NCBI RefSeq assembly: GCF_963668215.1
Contig: NZ_OY764190.1
Span: 1,302,001-1,366,000, forward strand
Origin: an uncultured Desulfosarcina sp.
Lineage (GTDB): Bacteria; Desulfobacterota; Desulfobacteria; Desulfobacterales; Desulfosarcinaceae
Reading direction: 5' to 3'
DNA: 64,000 nt
Part shown: positions 17,176 through 26,155 of the stretch, one piece after another
Layout of the letters: the number at the start of each line of letters is the position of its first letter
How positions within the stretch are numbered: position 1 is the stretch's first letter
The notes under the pieces: generated by a model
Seen by the model: the letters and a program-made list of their open reading frames with translations, nothing else
What the model was told of the DNA's origin: nothing
Databases searched by the model: none
Position numbers and translations under genes: made by a program

Positions 17176-17750
17176 TCCTCCCTCCCTTTCAATAAGAGTA
17201 AATAAAATTTGGATAGGACAATGATAAACTTCATTGGCAATTTTCACTTAAAAATTCCAATGAAAGTTGCAGAAGAACGGTTAAGTAAAAACCCTAAATC
17301 TATAATTGAATCAAGCAATATCGAGATCAATATAACTTGATTAGAAGATTAAGTTCTGGATCAAACTAAGGAGCTTGTAATGAGATTGGATCTTTAACTG
17401 AAAGAATGGCATATCGATATCAGCAGCGATCTAAATTGTCAATAGCAGCAATTTATAGAACTCAAATTCATGATAGCTGTTCACATAGTTGCCACACAAT
17501 ATTATCTATCAGGATAGCTTTTAAAAACCCACTGCATTCTTCCTAAAACCCTCTGCGACCGTTCCGGAGGGTTTTTCAATGATAGATATTTCCCCTATAA
17601 AATTGGGCTGTTAAGAAAAATAAACCCACTCCTTGTTTTATTAAACCTCCTGCAACCTCCCAGCCAGTTTTAATCATTAAACAAACAGGTAATTCTGAAG
17701 TCGAAAGGGGATGCTCCCCGCAACCAAATTACCTTAAGGGAGGTTCGTAA
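17176..17750. other. Intergenic region between divergent precursor and alpA-like genes
   Basis: About 575 A+T-rich bases with no gene. It holds an inverted repeat AATCAAG/CTTGATT (17309-17315 and 17336-17342), upstream of the precursor gene and a possible operator, and a terminator-like hairpin (listed separately). Confidence 0.5.
17545..17576 (+). terminator. Intrinsic terminator-like hairpin
   Basis: AAAACCCTC pairs with GAGGGTTTTT around a 13-base loop, ending in a run of five T on the plus strand. No plus-strand gene immediately precedes it; it may insulate the alpA-like operon from upstream transcription. Confidence 0.6.
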
Positions 17751-17963
17751 ATGAACATGAACAACGCATTTCAGGCAATGGATGAAAAACAAGCATCAAA
17801 AATTCTCGGTGTCTCTGTGCAGACGCTTCGAAACTGGCGCCATCTCCGCAAGGGGCCCAGCTACATGAAAATGGGACGGGCTGTTCGCTACAACCTGGAT
17901 GATCTTCAGGATTACATGGAAAAAAAGAGAATCGATCCTGAAAAGCGTGGGTGGCTGCGATGA
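17751..17963 (+). CDS. AlpA/excisionase-like helix-turn-helix protein
   Basis: 70 residues, MerR-type winged helix: MDEKQASKILGVSVQTLRNW followed by RKGPSYMKMGRAVRYNLDDL, the pattern of AlpA regulators and small excisionases. Such proteins bind near att sites or activate integrase genes, so a role in island excision or control is likely. GGGAGG stands seven bases before the ATG. Its stop overlaps the next gene's start (ATGA), indicating an operon. Confidence 0.88.
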   Translation: MNMNNAFQAMDEKQASKILGVSVQTLRNWRHLRKGPSYMKMGRAVRYNLDDLQDYMEKKRIDPEKRGWLR

Positions 17964-19420
17964 AACAAGAAACCGGTGAAATGAAAAGAGAATTGGGTGA
18001 AAAAAGCGAAAATACCAGAACAAACAATAAAATTAAATTAATTCATGAATTTACGGAAGACAGCAGCCGTCGAAAAATGGTCGAAGAAACCGAATTAACT
18101 GAGGAAGAATGCGGTTTGGTCGGCTGGCCGACATTAAAAGAGGAAGCCTTGTATGGATATGCGGGACGCTTCGTTAAAGCCGCGACGGAGAATAGCGAGG
18201 CAGATCCTGCTGCGGTTCTATTGACGCTTCTCACCCGATTTGGTGTTGAATGCGGGCCAGATCGATATTTAATGGTTGGTGATTCCAAACACCACCCTAG
18301 GATTTTCTCTGTTATCGTCGGAGCTAGCAGCAAAGCCAGAAAGGGAACAAGCGGCAAACCGGTACAGCGTTTATTCAGTTTCGATTCAGAAGAGTTTGAT
18401 CTTTATTCAGACCGCAGCGATTGTTGGTATCCTTCCAGATCATCCCCCGGTCCATTATCATCAGGTGAGGGCATTGTTCACGCTGTTCGAGATCCCCGAG
18501 AGGAGTGGAATGCTAAAAAACGCATTCAAGAACTGGTGGACCCGGGAATCGATGATAAACGTCTATTCATTCAAGATGAGGAGTTCGCATCGGCCCTGAG
18601 CTGCATGAAAAGGGAGGGCAATACACTGTCTACCATTTTGCGGTGCGCCTGGGATAATGGCACTATTGATATTTTGACTAAAAGCGCCAAAACAAAAACA
18701 ACGAACGCCCATATCGGAATCAATTCCCATATCACTAGTCGGGAATTACATAAAAAGCTCAATGAAACCGAAGCGTTTAATGGATTCGCTAATCGATTTC
18801 TGTTCTGCTGCGCTCGAAGAAGCAAAATCGTCCCGTTTCCGCGTAAAATTGATGAAAAGGAATTCACGCTTCTTCGAAATCAAATCGCGGAGATTCTATC
18901 GGAAGTTCATGAATTCGATGAAATCATTCTAAGCACTGAAACGATGTCTTTATGGGAAGAGGTATACCCGGCATTGACAAAAGACCATGCCGGCCTTGTG
19001 GGCGCTGTCGTCAATCGTGCTGAAGCGCAGGTTTTGCGACTTGCAATGCTGTATGCGCTTCTTGATCGTACAAACGTTATCGAGCCCGTTCATTTGCGCG
19101 CCGCATTGGCCGTCTGGGATTATTGCCATGCATCCGCACGCTTCATTTTTGGCAACCGGGAGTCTAACCCCTATTCCAGGCGGATAATGGCCGCTGTGAA
19201 GGCCGGTCCGAAATCCATGACAGACCTTCACTCCCTTTTCAACCGGCAGCTTTCAAAAGCCGACCTTGATGAAGCGGTGCAAGAGCTAATTGCACAAGGG
19301 ACCGTGGAGCTTGTGAAAGAGAAAACAAACGGCAGGCCGAAAACAACAATTAAGCTTGTAGAACAATCGCAGCGTTCAACGCAATCGTCGGATAAATCGC
19401 GCTTGAATACCGACTATTAA
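17960..19420 (+). CDS. DUF3987-like island protein
   Basis: 486 residues, translated from an ATG overlapping the alpA-like stop. The segment SVIVGASSKARKGTS sits where a Walker A loop is expected and resembles the phosphate-binding region of DUF3987 proteins, which accompany alpA genes in prophages and islands and are thought to be helicase/primase-related. Later regions DEEFASALSCM, ANRFLFCCARR and RLAMLYALLDR also fit that family. The C-terminal 70 residues form a likely winged helix (SMTDLHSLFNRQLSKADLDEAV). A role in replication or maintenance of the excised element is inferred, not shown. Confidence 0.7.
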   Translation: MKQETGEMKRELGEKSENTRTNNKIKLIHEFTEDSSRRKMVEETELTEEECGLVGWPTLKEEALYGYAGRFVKAATENSEADPAAVLLTLLTRFGVECGPDRYLMVGDSKHHPRIFSVIVGASSKARKGTSGKPVQRLFSFDSEEFDLYSDRSDCWYPSRSSPGPLSSGEGIVHAVRDPREEWNAKKRIQELVDPGIDDKRLFIQDEEFASALSCMKREGNTLSTILRCAWDNGTIDILTKSAKTKTTNAHIGINSHITSRELHKKLNETEAFNGFANRFLFCCARRSKIVPFPRKIDEKEFTLLRNQIAEILSEVHEFDEIILSTETMSLWEEVYPALTKDHAGLVGAVVNRAEAQVLRLAMLYALLDRTNVIEPVHLRAALAVWDYCHASARFIFGNRESNPYSRRIMAAVKAGPKSMTDLHSLFNRQLSKADLDEAVQELIAQGTVELVKEKTNGRPKTTIKLVEQSQRSTQSSDKSRLNTDY

Positions 19421-19573
19421 CTTTTTGCAAATCTGAATTGGCCAATTCAGGAACACCTTTTTTCTGCTTTCTTCGATCAAAGCCGAAATTTCATTAAATG
19501 TAAATTTCGTTTATTTTCTTAATGTTGCCACTATCATCGATTCATTCGCTTTTTTCGCGAGGGAAGTCGTGGA

Positions 19574-19942
19574 ATGAAAAACCAGATTATTGCCAGCATT
19601 AAACAGTGCAACTCGGAAAAGGAACTTTTTGAATTGTGGAAATCGAGCGTCCCAAAGTGGACAGATCTGCTATCTGCTGAAGAGTTACGGGAATCGATCA
19701 GAGCAAAGGACGAAAAAAAATTTAGGCTCCAACATTTAGCAAAGAAAAAGCTTCCGATAGGGGCCAAATCAGGCCCCGTAGACAGGCATTTCCAAATAAA
19801 CGAATGCCGCGCCTGCCATCAGCTAAAATTTTGGCGTATTAGAGGTTCTAAGGTGTGGATTTGTTCTTTGTGCCACCCACCGGTTAAGGTTGACGGCATT
19901 GAATGGCTCGATCTTAGCCGCTGTTATTATGATCGAATATAG
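19574..19942 (+). CDS. Small zinc-ribbon protein, unknown function
   Basis: 122 residues. The N-terminal 65 are helical and charged (FELWKSSVPKWTDLLSAEELRESI); the C-terminal half carries two cysteine pairs, CRACH and CSLCH about 19 residues apart, a probable zinc ribbon. A purine-rich GAGGGAAG stands upstream of the ATG. It follows the DUF3987-like gene by 150 bases in the same direction. Possibly a DNA-binding accessory of the element; not recognised. Confidence 0.65.
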   Translation: MKNQIIASIKQCNSEKELFELWKSSVPKWTDLLSAEELRESIRAKDEKKFRLQHLAKKKLPIGAKSGPVDRHFQINECRACHQLKFWRIRGSKVWICSLCHPPVKVDGIEWLDLSRCYYDRI

Positions 19943-20347
19943 TGGGGTAAAAATCGAAGCGGTTTCGATTCATTAATCAATCGGTATCGAAAAGCGTTTG
20001 TATCGATTTTATTTTTTTGTGTATTTTCAGTATATTTACAGTTTTCGAACCGCTTCTACATCGATGAAAATTCATCGATGAAATCGTTGTTCATCGCAAA
20101 GCATCGCATATCTATCCATTCGATGGGTGGCAAAATTAATTCATCTACTCATATAAATAATTGAATTTTTCTATTTAGTTATTTACCTTTCTTCGATTCG
20201 AATTCAGTTGATTTTTAATAAGAAATGTGATGGTTGATCTGGGTGTCCACATTGGACGCATTCGTTGTCTGTATATCTCCAACTGTATTTGTACGATATC
20301 AAAATTTATATTTCATAGTTACGTTGAGGGCTCCTATAATGGATAGT
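19943..20347. other. A+T-rich non-coding stretch with TCGA-rich repeats
   Basis: No gene seen. It contains many ATCGA/TCGAT words, a long-range inverted repeat GAAGCGGTTTCGA (19956-19968) with TCGAACCGCTTC (20045-20056), and the palindrome TTCATCGATGAA near 20071. Such iterated words next to a replication-type gene could mark an origin for the excised island; this is a weak inference. The right 6 bases (GATAGT) are the IS copy 2 target duplication. Confidence 0.4.
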
Positions 20348-21737
20348 TGACAAGGGTCAAGACATCGTTAACCCAAAAGGGCCAAAACATCGTTAACTCT
20401 TAAGGGTCCAAAGGGTCACGACATCGTTAACCCGATTTAAGTTATTTTCGATCTTTGATAATCTCCGAAGAAAATCTATTATCGGAGGTGTCATGATGGA
20501 ACAAGAAATCCGTAAAACAGCTATCAATCGATTCATTCAAGGAGAAAAACCAAAACAAATATACGAAAGCTTGGACCGCTCAAAACCATGGTTTTTCAAA
20601 TGGCTGAAACGATATCAAAGCGGAGATCCCAACTGGTTCAAGAATAAATCCAGGGTACCGAAGCACTCTCCCAGAGCGTTACGACCGGAGGACAGAAAAC
20701 GCATTATTGAAACGCGCCGCCACCTCGATGCCCAGCGGTTCGCCCAATTCGGCCCATCAGCCATCAAATGGGAACTCAAAAAAGCTGGATATCAGCTGCC
20801 TTCGGACAGCACTATAAAACGGGTCTTGAGAGCCGAAGGCTTGGTTAAAAAAAACTCGTTACATCCCCAAGGGTGTTGAATATCCGTATTTTAGAGAAGC
20901 GCTCGACATCAATAACATCCATCAGGCCGACCTTGTCGGACCTCGGTACATCAAAGGGGATGGCAAGTTTTACTCGTTCAATGTGATCGATATTTTCAGC
21001 CACCGGGTTTATATCGAATCACAGCGAACTAAAGCGGATCGGCCAGTCGCCCAAAGCCTGCTTCGTGGTTGGAAAGCGATAGGGCTGCCGGATTTCCTGC
21101 AACTTGATAACGAACTGAGTTTCCGTGGCAGCAATCGTTACCCTCGGTCACCAGGCCTGGTCATTCGGCTATGCTTGCATTTCGGGGTCCAGCCCGTGTT
21201 TATTCCTGTGTCGGAGCCGTGGCGAAATGCTGTGGTCGAGAGCTTCAACGACACCTACAACAAAAAGTTTTTCCGGCGGCAATGGTTTCACAGCTATGTC
21301 CATCTGAAACGGCAGAGCAAGAATTTCCAACGTTTCCACAACCGGTATCACCGATACAGTTGCCTGAAAGGCAAAACACCTTCCGAGGTAATAAAGCAAT
21401 GCCCGTTTCCGATAAAAACGCTCGGCCCGAATACGAAAATCCCAACCATCGAGGATATTCCTGATGGTAACATCATTCTGGTCCGATTTATACGAAGCGA
21501 CTGCGTCCTCAACATTTTTGGTGAAACGTTCAAAGTGCCAAAGGACCTTGTCTACTCATACGTCAAAGCGGTCATTGTCACCGAGATACATACATTGCAG
21601 TTATATCTCGGTGACGAGTTGGTGGCATCCTTTGACTACAGGCTTCGGGTATAGTCATTATTTTTAGCTTTCGGGTTAACGATGTCGTGACCCTTTTTAC
21701 CGTTAGACTCGGGTTAACGATGTCTTGGACTTTGGCA
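20348..21737 (+). mobile_element. Insertion sequence, copy 2 (1390 bp)
   Basis: Same element and orientation as copy 1. Bounded by a perfect target duplication GATAGT (20342-20347 and 21738-21743). It lies about 50 bases upstream of the dynamin-like gene without cutting its frame, so it may have separated that gene from its promoter or now supplies one. Identity of the two copies plus intact duplications indicate recent transposition. Confidence 0.95.
20493..21654 (+). CDS. DDE transposase in two frames (IS copy 2)
   Basis: Same as the copy 1 transposase: helix-turn-helix frame (20493-20879) and DDE core frame (whose own ATG is at 20983), joined only by a +1-equivalent change at the run of eight A at 20847-20854. 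That the same A run occurs in both copies argues that it belongs to the active element, and not a random mutation after insertion. Confidence 0.88.
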
Positions 21738-21789
21738 GATAGTTCTTCTTGCATCGCCACTCTCAATTCTGTGAAAGGCAAGGATTCAA

Positions 21790-24477
21790 ATGGAATCTAA
21801 AAATTGTGATGTCCTGTGCGTAAATCTTCTTAGCGCACTTCAAATATTCGACAAATTACTTACAGAAGGAGATGGGATCTTTTGTTTTGATGTAAATAGC
21901 AATGCTGAATCAAGCAACAGACATCATGAGTTACGCCGTCTTATGCGTAGCTTACAGCAGTACGCTGAGAAAGATGCAAGACTTCTATATGTAGGGTTTC
22001 TCGGTCATTTTTCAGCGGGGAAATCAAGCACTATTAATACAATATTGAACAATTCAGGTGTTGAACACTCTCGATTGACAGGTCAGCACCCTACCGATAA
22101 AGCTGTAACCTTAATCACTCATTCATGCAATTCTAACAACTTAATTGGCGCATATAAGCGTGGTGAACTTGAGGTTGGTGCAAGTAATATTAATGCTGAA
22201 TTTCTAAGGGAAAGCGTCATTGTGGATACTCCAGGGTCTGGAGATCCTCTTGTCCTTGAAGAAATGGTCCGTGATTTTCTTCCTATTTGCGATCTTATAG
22301 TCTACATATTTTCAGCGGCAATCCCGCTTGACAAGACAGATTTACCCATTCTCCTGAAGGTGCAGAAAGAACTCCCTTTCATATCTATGCGGTTTATAGT
22401 GACACGAGCTGATGAATTTCGCAAAGAAATTAGACAACCTTTCTCCTCTGATAATTATGACAAACCCGCCGCAGATCGATTTATAGGCGAATTAATATCA
22501 CGTATCGAGGCATCGGTAGAGAGTTTAAAGGTAGGCAAAGAAAACATTCTACTAATTGATAACATCACAGGATTCAATACTGAAAATTTAGATGCTTTTG
22601 TTTTCAACACTGAATTTGATGGATCTTCACTGTCAACTCAACTTCACAGCCATAAAATTGACTATTATCACCGATGTACACGAGACATAAAAAGCTTCTT
22701 TTCATCATATATTCAACAAAAAATTAGCGATTTAGATTTATTATTCTCAACTGCAAAAAGCAATCATACAAGCTTTCAAAATAGTGTTACATTAGCAAAC
22801 AACAGGCTTACAGAATCATGGAGCAAACAGAATCAAATACTTATTCAAAAACTATCTGCAAACACTGATTGGATAGCCAATCTTGAAGAATGTGATGATA
22901 TATCTTCAAATATACTTGAAGCTGAAATTATCAAAAAAGAGGTTAATAGAATTCGTGAATCTGTTGGATTTTGGGCGAATAGTTCTGCAGATTCGACCTG
23001 TCGCGCTTTGGAAGGGAAGTTCAGAGCTTTTTTCTATGGCCATATGGCAGATCTTAGAAGTCAAGTTGTACGCTCTCAAACACCAGATCAGGAACATCTT
23101 CATCCTCTATTGATCAGAAATCCAAGGTCAGATGGTTTCTTTGAGTATGACAAAGAAACGCCAGGGGCTCTCTCTGTTGACTTGCGGCGCATTCCAGCAA
23201 GAGCATTAAAAATCATACACGATAACGCTGAACTTATATCAAGCAACTCTACCCGAATGACATCCGCCATTGAAGGCCGTCGTTTTGTTATGAATCTAAG
23301 AAAAACAATAGATGAGTCTATTGCGCAGCTTTATGAAATGCTTCGCAGTTTTTTTGATTCTGTTCACGTTTACAGATCTGCAATTGTTTCACTAAATGCA
23401 AGACAATTTGCAGAAAGGGTTGGCTTGGCAGATGCAATGGATGAGGTAGAAAAAGCCAAGCTACCTAATGAAAGGCAAGAAGCTTGGCACAAGTCCTTGG
23501 TTGAGCGTATTTTTTCAGGATATCAAACCATTTTCGATGAAGCTGAAAAAAAACTTGCACGATTATCTGAAAAGCTCAACAAGCTCAAATCAAAAGCTGA
23601 ACGTCTAAAGAGCATAAACATTTCTATTACAGCAGATAAGGCGATTGATGAACATTTTGCACTATCTGACCCCACGAAAGATAGCAAATTTTATGAACAT
23701 ATCCAGACAGTTGTTGATTCGTTTAATGAAGCATCTGATGAACATTTCAGAACCCTAAGCAAAGAACGTTCAGATCTAATTGAAAAAAAACGGAACGAAT
23801 TGAAATATAGGTTAAAAACCATTGCAAAAAAACGAGTTCTTCACTTTTCAACATTTATTTTCATAGGCTTTATAATTGGGCTTCTTGGTTATCTTGTATT
23901 TTACTTTTGGAAAGAACCATTTAATCAAAACTGGACAAATGTAATGCTTGCTGGAGTAGGGGCTAACTTCATTACATCCGGAATAGGTTGGATTTCAGCA
24001 AAATTTTCAGATAAAAGTGCGAAATCTACACAGGACGAAAATGAAAAATTCATAAAGGATTCCCGAGAAATTACTGAAAAGCTATTAAGTAATTCTAGTG
24101 CTATTAATGACTTTAATTTTGTTGGAAATCTTGAGGATTCCTTAAAAACTATCTTCTCCCGCAACTGGAAAGGTGTTATTAACAGTGTCCTTGACGAAAT
24201 CGTTGCTAAACCACTCAAAGAACCATATGATACTCTTTTTGAGCTTGCGGAAGATATGGAAGCTTGCAAACAAGAGTACATTCAAATAGCTAAGGAAACT
24301 GTATCTTCCCTTTCGTCCTTCTATAAAGCTGACGAAAAAAATCTTGAAGCTCTTAGTGAAATATCGGCTGAAATAAGGGAGGAAGCTATACTGCCATCTT
24401 TTACTATGTTCCAAGAGAGAATGGAAATTTTTAAAAATAAACTTTCTGAGCTAAATAACCTTGATTTGGCTTTGTAA
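21790..24477 (+). CDS. Dynamin-like GTPase with C-terminal membrane hairpin
   Basis: 895 residues. GTPase motifs: G1 GHFSAGKSS (72-80), G2 Thr near 102, G3 DTPGSGD (146-152), G4 TRAD (205-208). After a long helical stalk (280-680) come two hydrophobic segments (about 683-704 and 712-735; FIFIGFIIGLLGYLVFYF and following), then another helical region to the end. That order (GTPase, stalk, membrane paddle, stalk) is the bacterial dynamin-like/mitofusin plan, suggesting GTP-driven membrane remodelling. As a lone large A+T-rich cargo gene on an integrative island it is a candidate anti-phage or membrane-protection factor; no partner dynamin is adjacent. AAGGA stands seven bases before the ATG. 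Confidence 0.85.
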   Translation: MESKNCDVLCVNLLSALQIFDKLLTEGDGIFCFDVNSNAESSNRHHELRRLMRSLQQYAEKDARLLYVGFLGHFSAGKSSTINTILNNSGVEHSRLTGQHPTDKAVTLITHSCNSNNLIGAYKRGELEVGASNINAEFLRESVIVDTPGSGDPLVLEEMVRDFLPICDLIVYIFSAAIPLDKTDLPILLKVQKELPFISMRFIVTRADEFRKEIRQPFSSDNYDKPAADRFIGELISRIEASVESLKVGKENILLIDNITGFNTENLDAFVFNTEFDGSSLSTQLHSHKIDYYHRCTRDIKSFFSSYIQQKISDLDLLFSTAKSNHTSFQNSVTLANNRLTESWSKQNQILIQKLSANTDWIANLEECDDISSNILEAEIIKKEVNRIRESVGFWANSSADSTCRALEGKFRAFFYGHMADLRSQVVRSQTPDQEHLHPLLIRNPRSDGFFEYDKETPGALSVDLRRIPARALKIIHDNAELISSNSTRMTSAIEGRRFVMNLRKTIDESIAQLYEMLRSFFDSVHVYRSAIVSLNARQFAERVGLADAMDEVEKAKLPNERQEAWHKSLVERIFSGYQTIFDEAEKKLARLSEKLNKLKSKAERLKSINISITADKAIDEHFALSDPTKDSKFYEHIQTVVDSFNEASDEHFRTLSKERSDLIEKKRNELKYRLKTIAKKRVLHFSTFIFIGFIIGLLGYLVFYFWKEPFNQNWTNVMLAGVGANFITSGIGWISAKFSDKSAKSTQDENEKFIKDSREITEKLLSNSSAINDFNFVGNLEDSLKTIFSRNWKGVINSVLDEIVAKPLKEPYDTLFELAEDMEACKQEYIQIAKETVSSLSSFYKADEKNLEALSEISAEIREEAILPSFTMFQERMEIFKNKLSELNNLDLAL

Positions 24478-24605
24478 TAGCAACCTTTTATTATTAAATC
24501 TGATCCAGAGTCGATCATCCCCTAATTAAATCCTATCTTGGAACATTAAAACAAACTTTCGCTCTTAATAATTTTTAAAAACACCTATTTCTCTTGGCGG
24601 CTTCT

Positions 24606-24628
24606 TGTTGGGTATACTGTTGGGTATG
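24606..24628. promoter_or_regulatory. Candidate integrase arm-type sites, right end
   Basis: TGTTGGGTATA at 24606-24616 and TGTTGGGTATG at 24618-24628, the same tandem pair with a one-base spacer as at the left end (12128-12150). Presence just inside both att repeats is the expected position of integrase arm sites. Confidence 0.6.
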
Positions 24629-24644
24629 AATTTTTAATGCAATG

Positions 24645-24676
24645 AAAAAGGGGCTTACGAAACCACGTAAGCCCCT
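24645..24676 (-). terminator. Intrinsic terminator of tRNA-Glu (island-supplied)
   Basis: On the minus strand AGGGGCTTACG pairs with CGTAAGCCCCT, followed by TTTTT. It lies 12 bases beyond the tRNA CCA end, inside the island, replacing the displaced host terminator at 11917-11952. Confidence 0.85.
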
Positions 24677-24687
24677 GATTTTATTAG

Positions 24688-24736
24688 TGGTGATCCCAGC
24701 GGGATTCGAACCCGCGTTACCGGCGTGAGAGGCCGG
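24688..24736 (-). repeat. Right attachment repeat within tRNA-Glu
   Basis: The 49 bases matching 11964-12012 with one difference (24699), 37 bases identical. The identity block ends in the anticodon stem-loop, a usual crossover location for tRNA-targeting tyrosine integrases. Confidence 0.9.
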
Positions 24737-24763
24737 CGTCCTAAACCACTAGACGATGGGACC
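24688..24763 (-). tRNA. tRNA-Glu (anticodon CTC), CCA encoded
   Basis: The minus strand folds as a full cloverleaf: acceptor GGTCCCA with TGGGATC, D arm GTCT/GGAC, anticodon arm CCGGC-CTCTCAC-GCCGG with anticodon CTC, and T arm GCGGG-TTCGAAT-CCCGC, then discriminator A and CCA. Its 3' half from the anticodon arm on was supplied by the island at integration, so the gene stayed intact. Confidence 0.95.
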
Positions 24764-24920
24764 ATGTGGAAAAACAGGGGTTGAATATAGAATGGGCCGC
24801 GCTTTGTCAATGATATTTAATGACGTTTCGTTGAAATGCGCATCGCCCAGGCTTATGGATTTCCGTCTATACGGGAATGACACCAATGGGCCGCATGGCA
24901 TCAACCGTAGCCGTAGAGCC

Positions 24921-25139
24921 TCACTCCGCCGCAGCGTCGGCATCCGGCAGCCGCCCCTTGGTGCGGCCGATGAAGATGTAGACCAGCACGCCAATGAAGG
25001 GCACCAGGGCCACGATAAAGGCCCACAGGGCTTTCATCTCGATGGAACCGAAATCCTTGCGGGCAATGTCCAAAATCGCCACGCAGGTCAGCAGGAAAAA
25101 TGCAACGCCGGTCAGCACAATGATCATGCCGGTGCTCAT
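24921..25139 (-). CDS. PLDc_N domain membrane protein
   Basis: 72 residues with two membrane helices: MIIVLTGVAFFLLTCVAI and ALWAFIVALVPFIGVLVYIFIG, ending in IGRTKGRLP. The W-x-x-x-x-x-x-P-F-I-G-x-x-x-Y-x-x-x-G-R pattern is the phospholipase D/cardiolipin synthase N-terminal module; no catalytic domain is attached, so enzyme activity is not expected. It follows the MltB-type gene by six bases, likely one operon. Function unknown. Confidence 0.85.
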   Translation of the reverse strand: MSTGMIIVLTGVAFFLLTCVAILDIARKDFGSIEMKALWAFIVALVPFIGVLVYIFIGRTKGRLPDADAAAE

Positions 25140-25145
25140 GGTGGA

Positions 25146-26048
25146 TCAGCCTTTCAATTTGTCCGCGATATCGAGGATAGTGTTCACGTAGTACTTGCTG
25201 TGGTTGTAATGGTAAACCACATCGAAGGCCTTTTCCCGTGAGATGCCCGGCTTCCAGCCATAATGCTTCAAATAGCTGGCGATGCTGGAAATGGCGTCGG
25301 CATGCACAAAGAGATCGATCTTGCCGTCGGCGTCACCGTCCTGGGCATACCGGCCGATGTTGCTGGGCATGAACTGGGAAATCCCCATGGCCCCGGCATA
25401 GGAGCCTTTGATGGTTGTGGGATCCATGCCCTGCTCTTCCGTGTAGGTCAAAAAGGCCTTGAGTTCCCGATAGGCCCAACTGGATTTTCGGTCGGCCTTT
25501 TTTTCGAATTGCTGGCGCGACATACGCCGGTCATCGTCAGGCAGGTTGTTCCAGATGACCTGGCGCGGAGCGTCGTCGGCCATGGCGGAAAGGGTGGCCA
25601 GAATATTGATCACGGAGCTTTTTCCGGTATAGGTACCCAGCTTGGTCTCCACCAGGATAATGGCGGTAATCACTTCCTTGTCCACCCCGTAGGTCTTCTG
25701 GGCGGCATCCAGCCACTGGCGGTGCGTCTCCATATATTTTTTGGCCGAGTTGATATTCCAAACGCGTGTGAACTGGTTGTAGTTCAGTTTGGCCTCGTTG
25801 TGCATGAAATAGGCGCTGACCCCGCTCTTTGCGAAAGAAACCTCCGAACTGCTGAAAATCACCTCCATGCGCTGGCTGTCAAAACCGTCTGCGACCAACC
25901 GCTTCACCAGGGGCTGAAATGGCGATGGAGAGTCTTCCGCTGCCGCCGGCATTGCCAAACCGGCGAGCAAGGCAAGCAGCGTCAACAGGAATACTGAAAA
26001 ATGGGGTTTGAATCGTTTCCGGGCAGGCCGCAGTCGATCATCAAGCAT
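25146..26048 (-). CDS. Lytic murein transglycosylase, MltB family
   Basis: 300 residues with a signal peptide (1-39, hydrophobic LLTLLALLAGLAMPAAA). Cleaves the MurNAc-GlcNAc bond in peptidoglycan with 1,6-anhydro product formation. Family features: catalytic Glu in ILVETKLGTYTG, SSWAYRELKAFL, and GSYAGAMGISQFMPSN near the C-terminus. It lacks an obvious lipobox, so it is probably soluble in the periplasm. AGGAGA precedes the ATG by ten bases. Upstream of the PLDc_N gene in a likely two-gene operon. Confidence 0.9.
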   Translation of the reverse strand: MLDDRLRPARKRFKPHFSVFLLTLLALLAGLAMPAAAEDSPSPFQPLVKRLVADGFDSQRMEVIFSSSEVSFAKSGVSAYFMHNEAKLNYNQFTRVWNINSAKKYMETHRQWLDAAQKTYGVDKEVITAIILVETKLGTYTGKSSVINILATLSAMADDAPRQVIWNNLPDDDRRMSRQQFEKKADRKSSWAYRELKAFLTYTEEQGMDPTTIKGSYAGAMGISQFMPSNIGRYAQDGDADGKIDLFVHADAISSIASYLKHYGWKPGISREKAFDVVYHYNHSKYYVNTILDIADKLKG

Positions 26049-26155
26049 GAAACAACGTCTCCTGTAAACGGATATGAATTGAAAGTTGAAACCCCTTGTA
26101 CCCTGGCTGCCGCACCATCAAGCCGCATCGTTGCGGCCATCTGCCGCTGTCCGCT

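Larger units (their letters stand above)
11976..24736. mobile_element. Integrative island in tRNA-Glu(CTC), about 12.7 kb
   Basis: Bounded by direct repeats derived from the tRNA-Glu 3' half, with a tyrosine integrase just inside the left repeat and an AlpA-like regulator inside. The DNA is clearly more A+T-rich than the flanks. Contents: integrase, IS copy 1 inside a split gene, radical SAM maturase plus precursor peptide, alpA-like gene, DUF3987-like gene, zinc-ribbon protein, IS copy 2, and a dynamin-like GTPase. No conjugation, capsid or portal genes are seen, so it is an integrative element needing help to move, or a defence/bacteriocin-carrying island. Confidence 0.92.

Noticed and set aside
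16966..17247. Longer 93-codon version of the small Cys-rich gene
   Set aside because: The extra 24 residues lack a ribosome site, while ATG 17175 has a very strong one.
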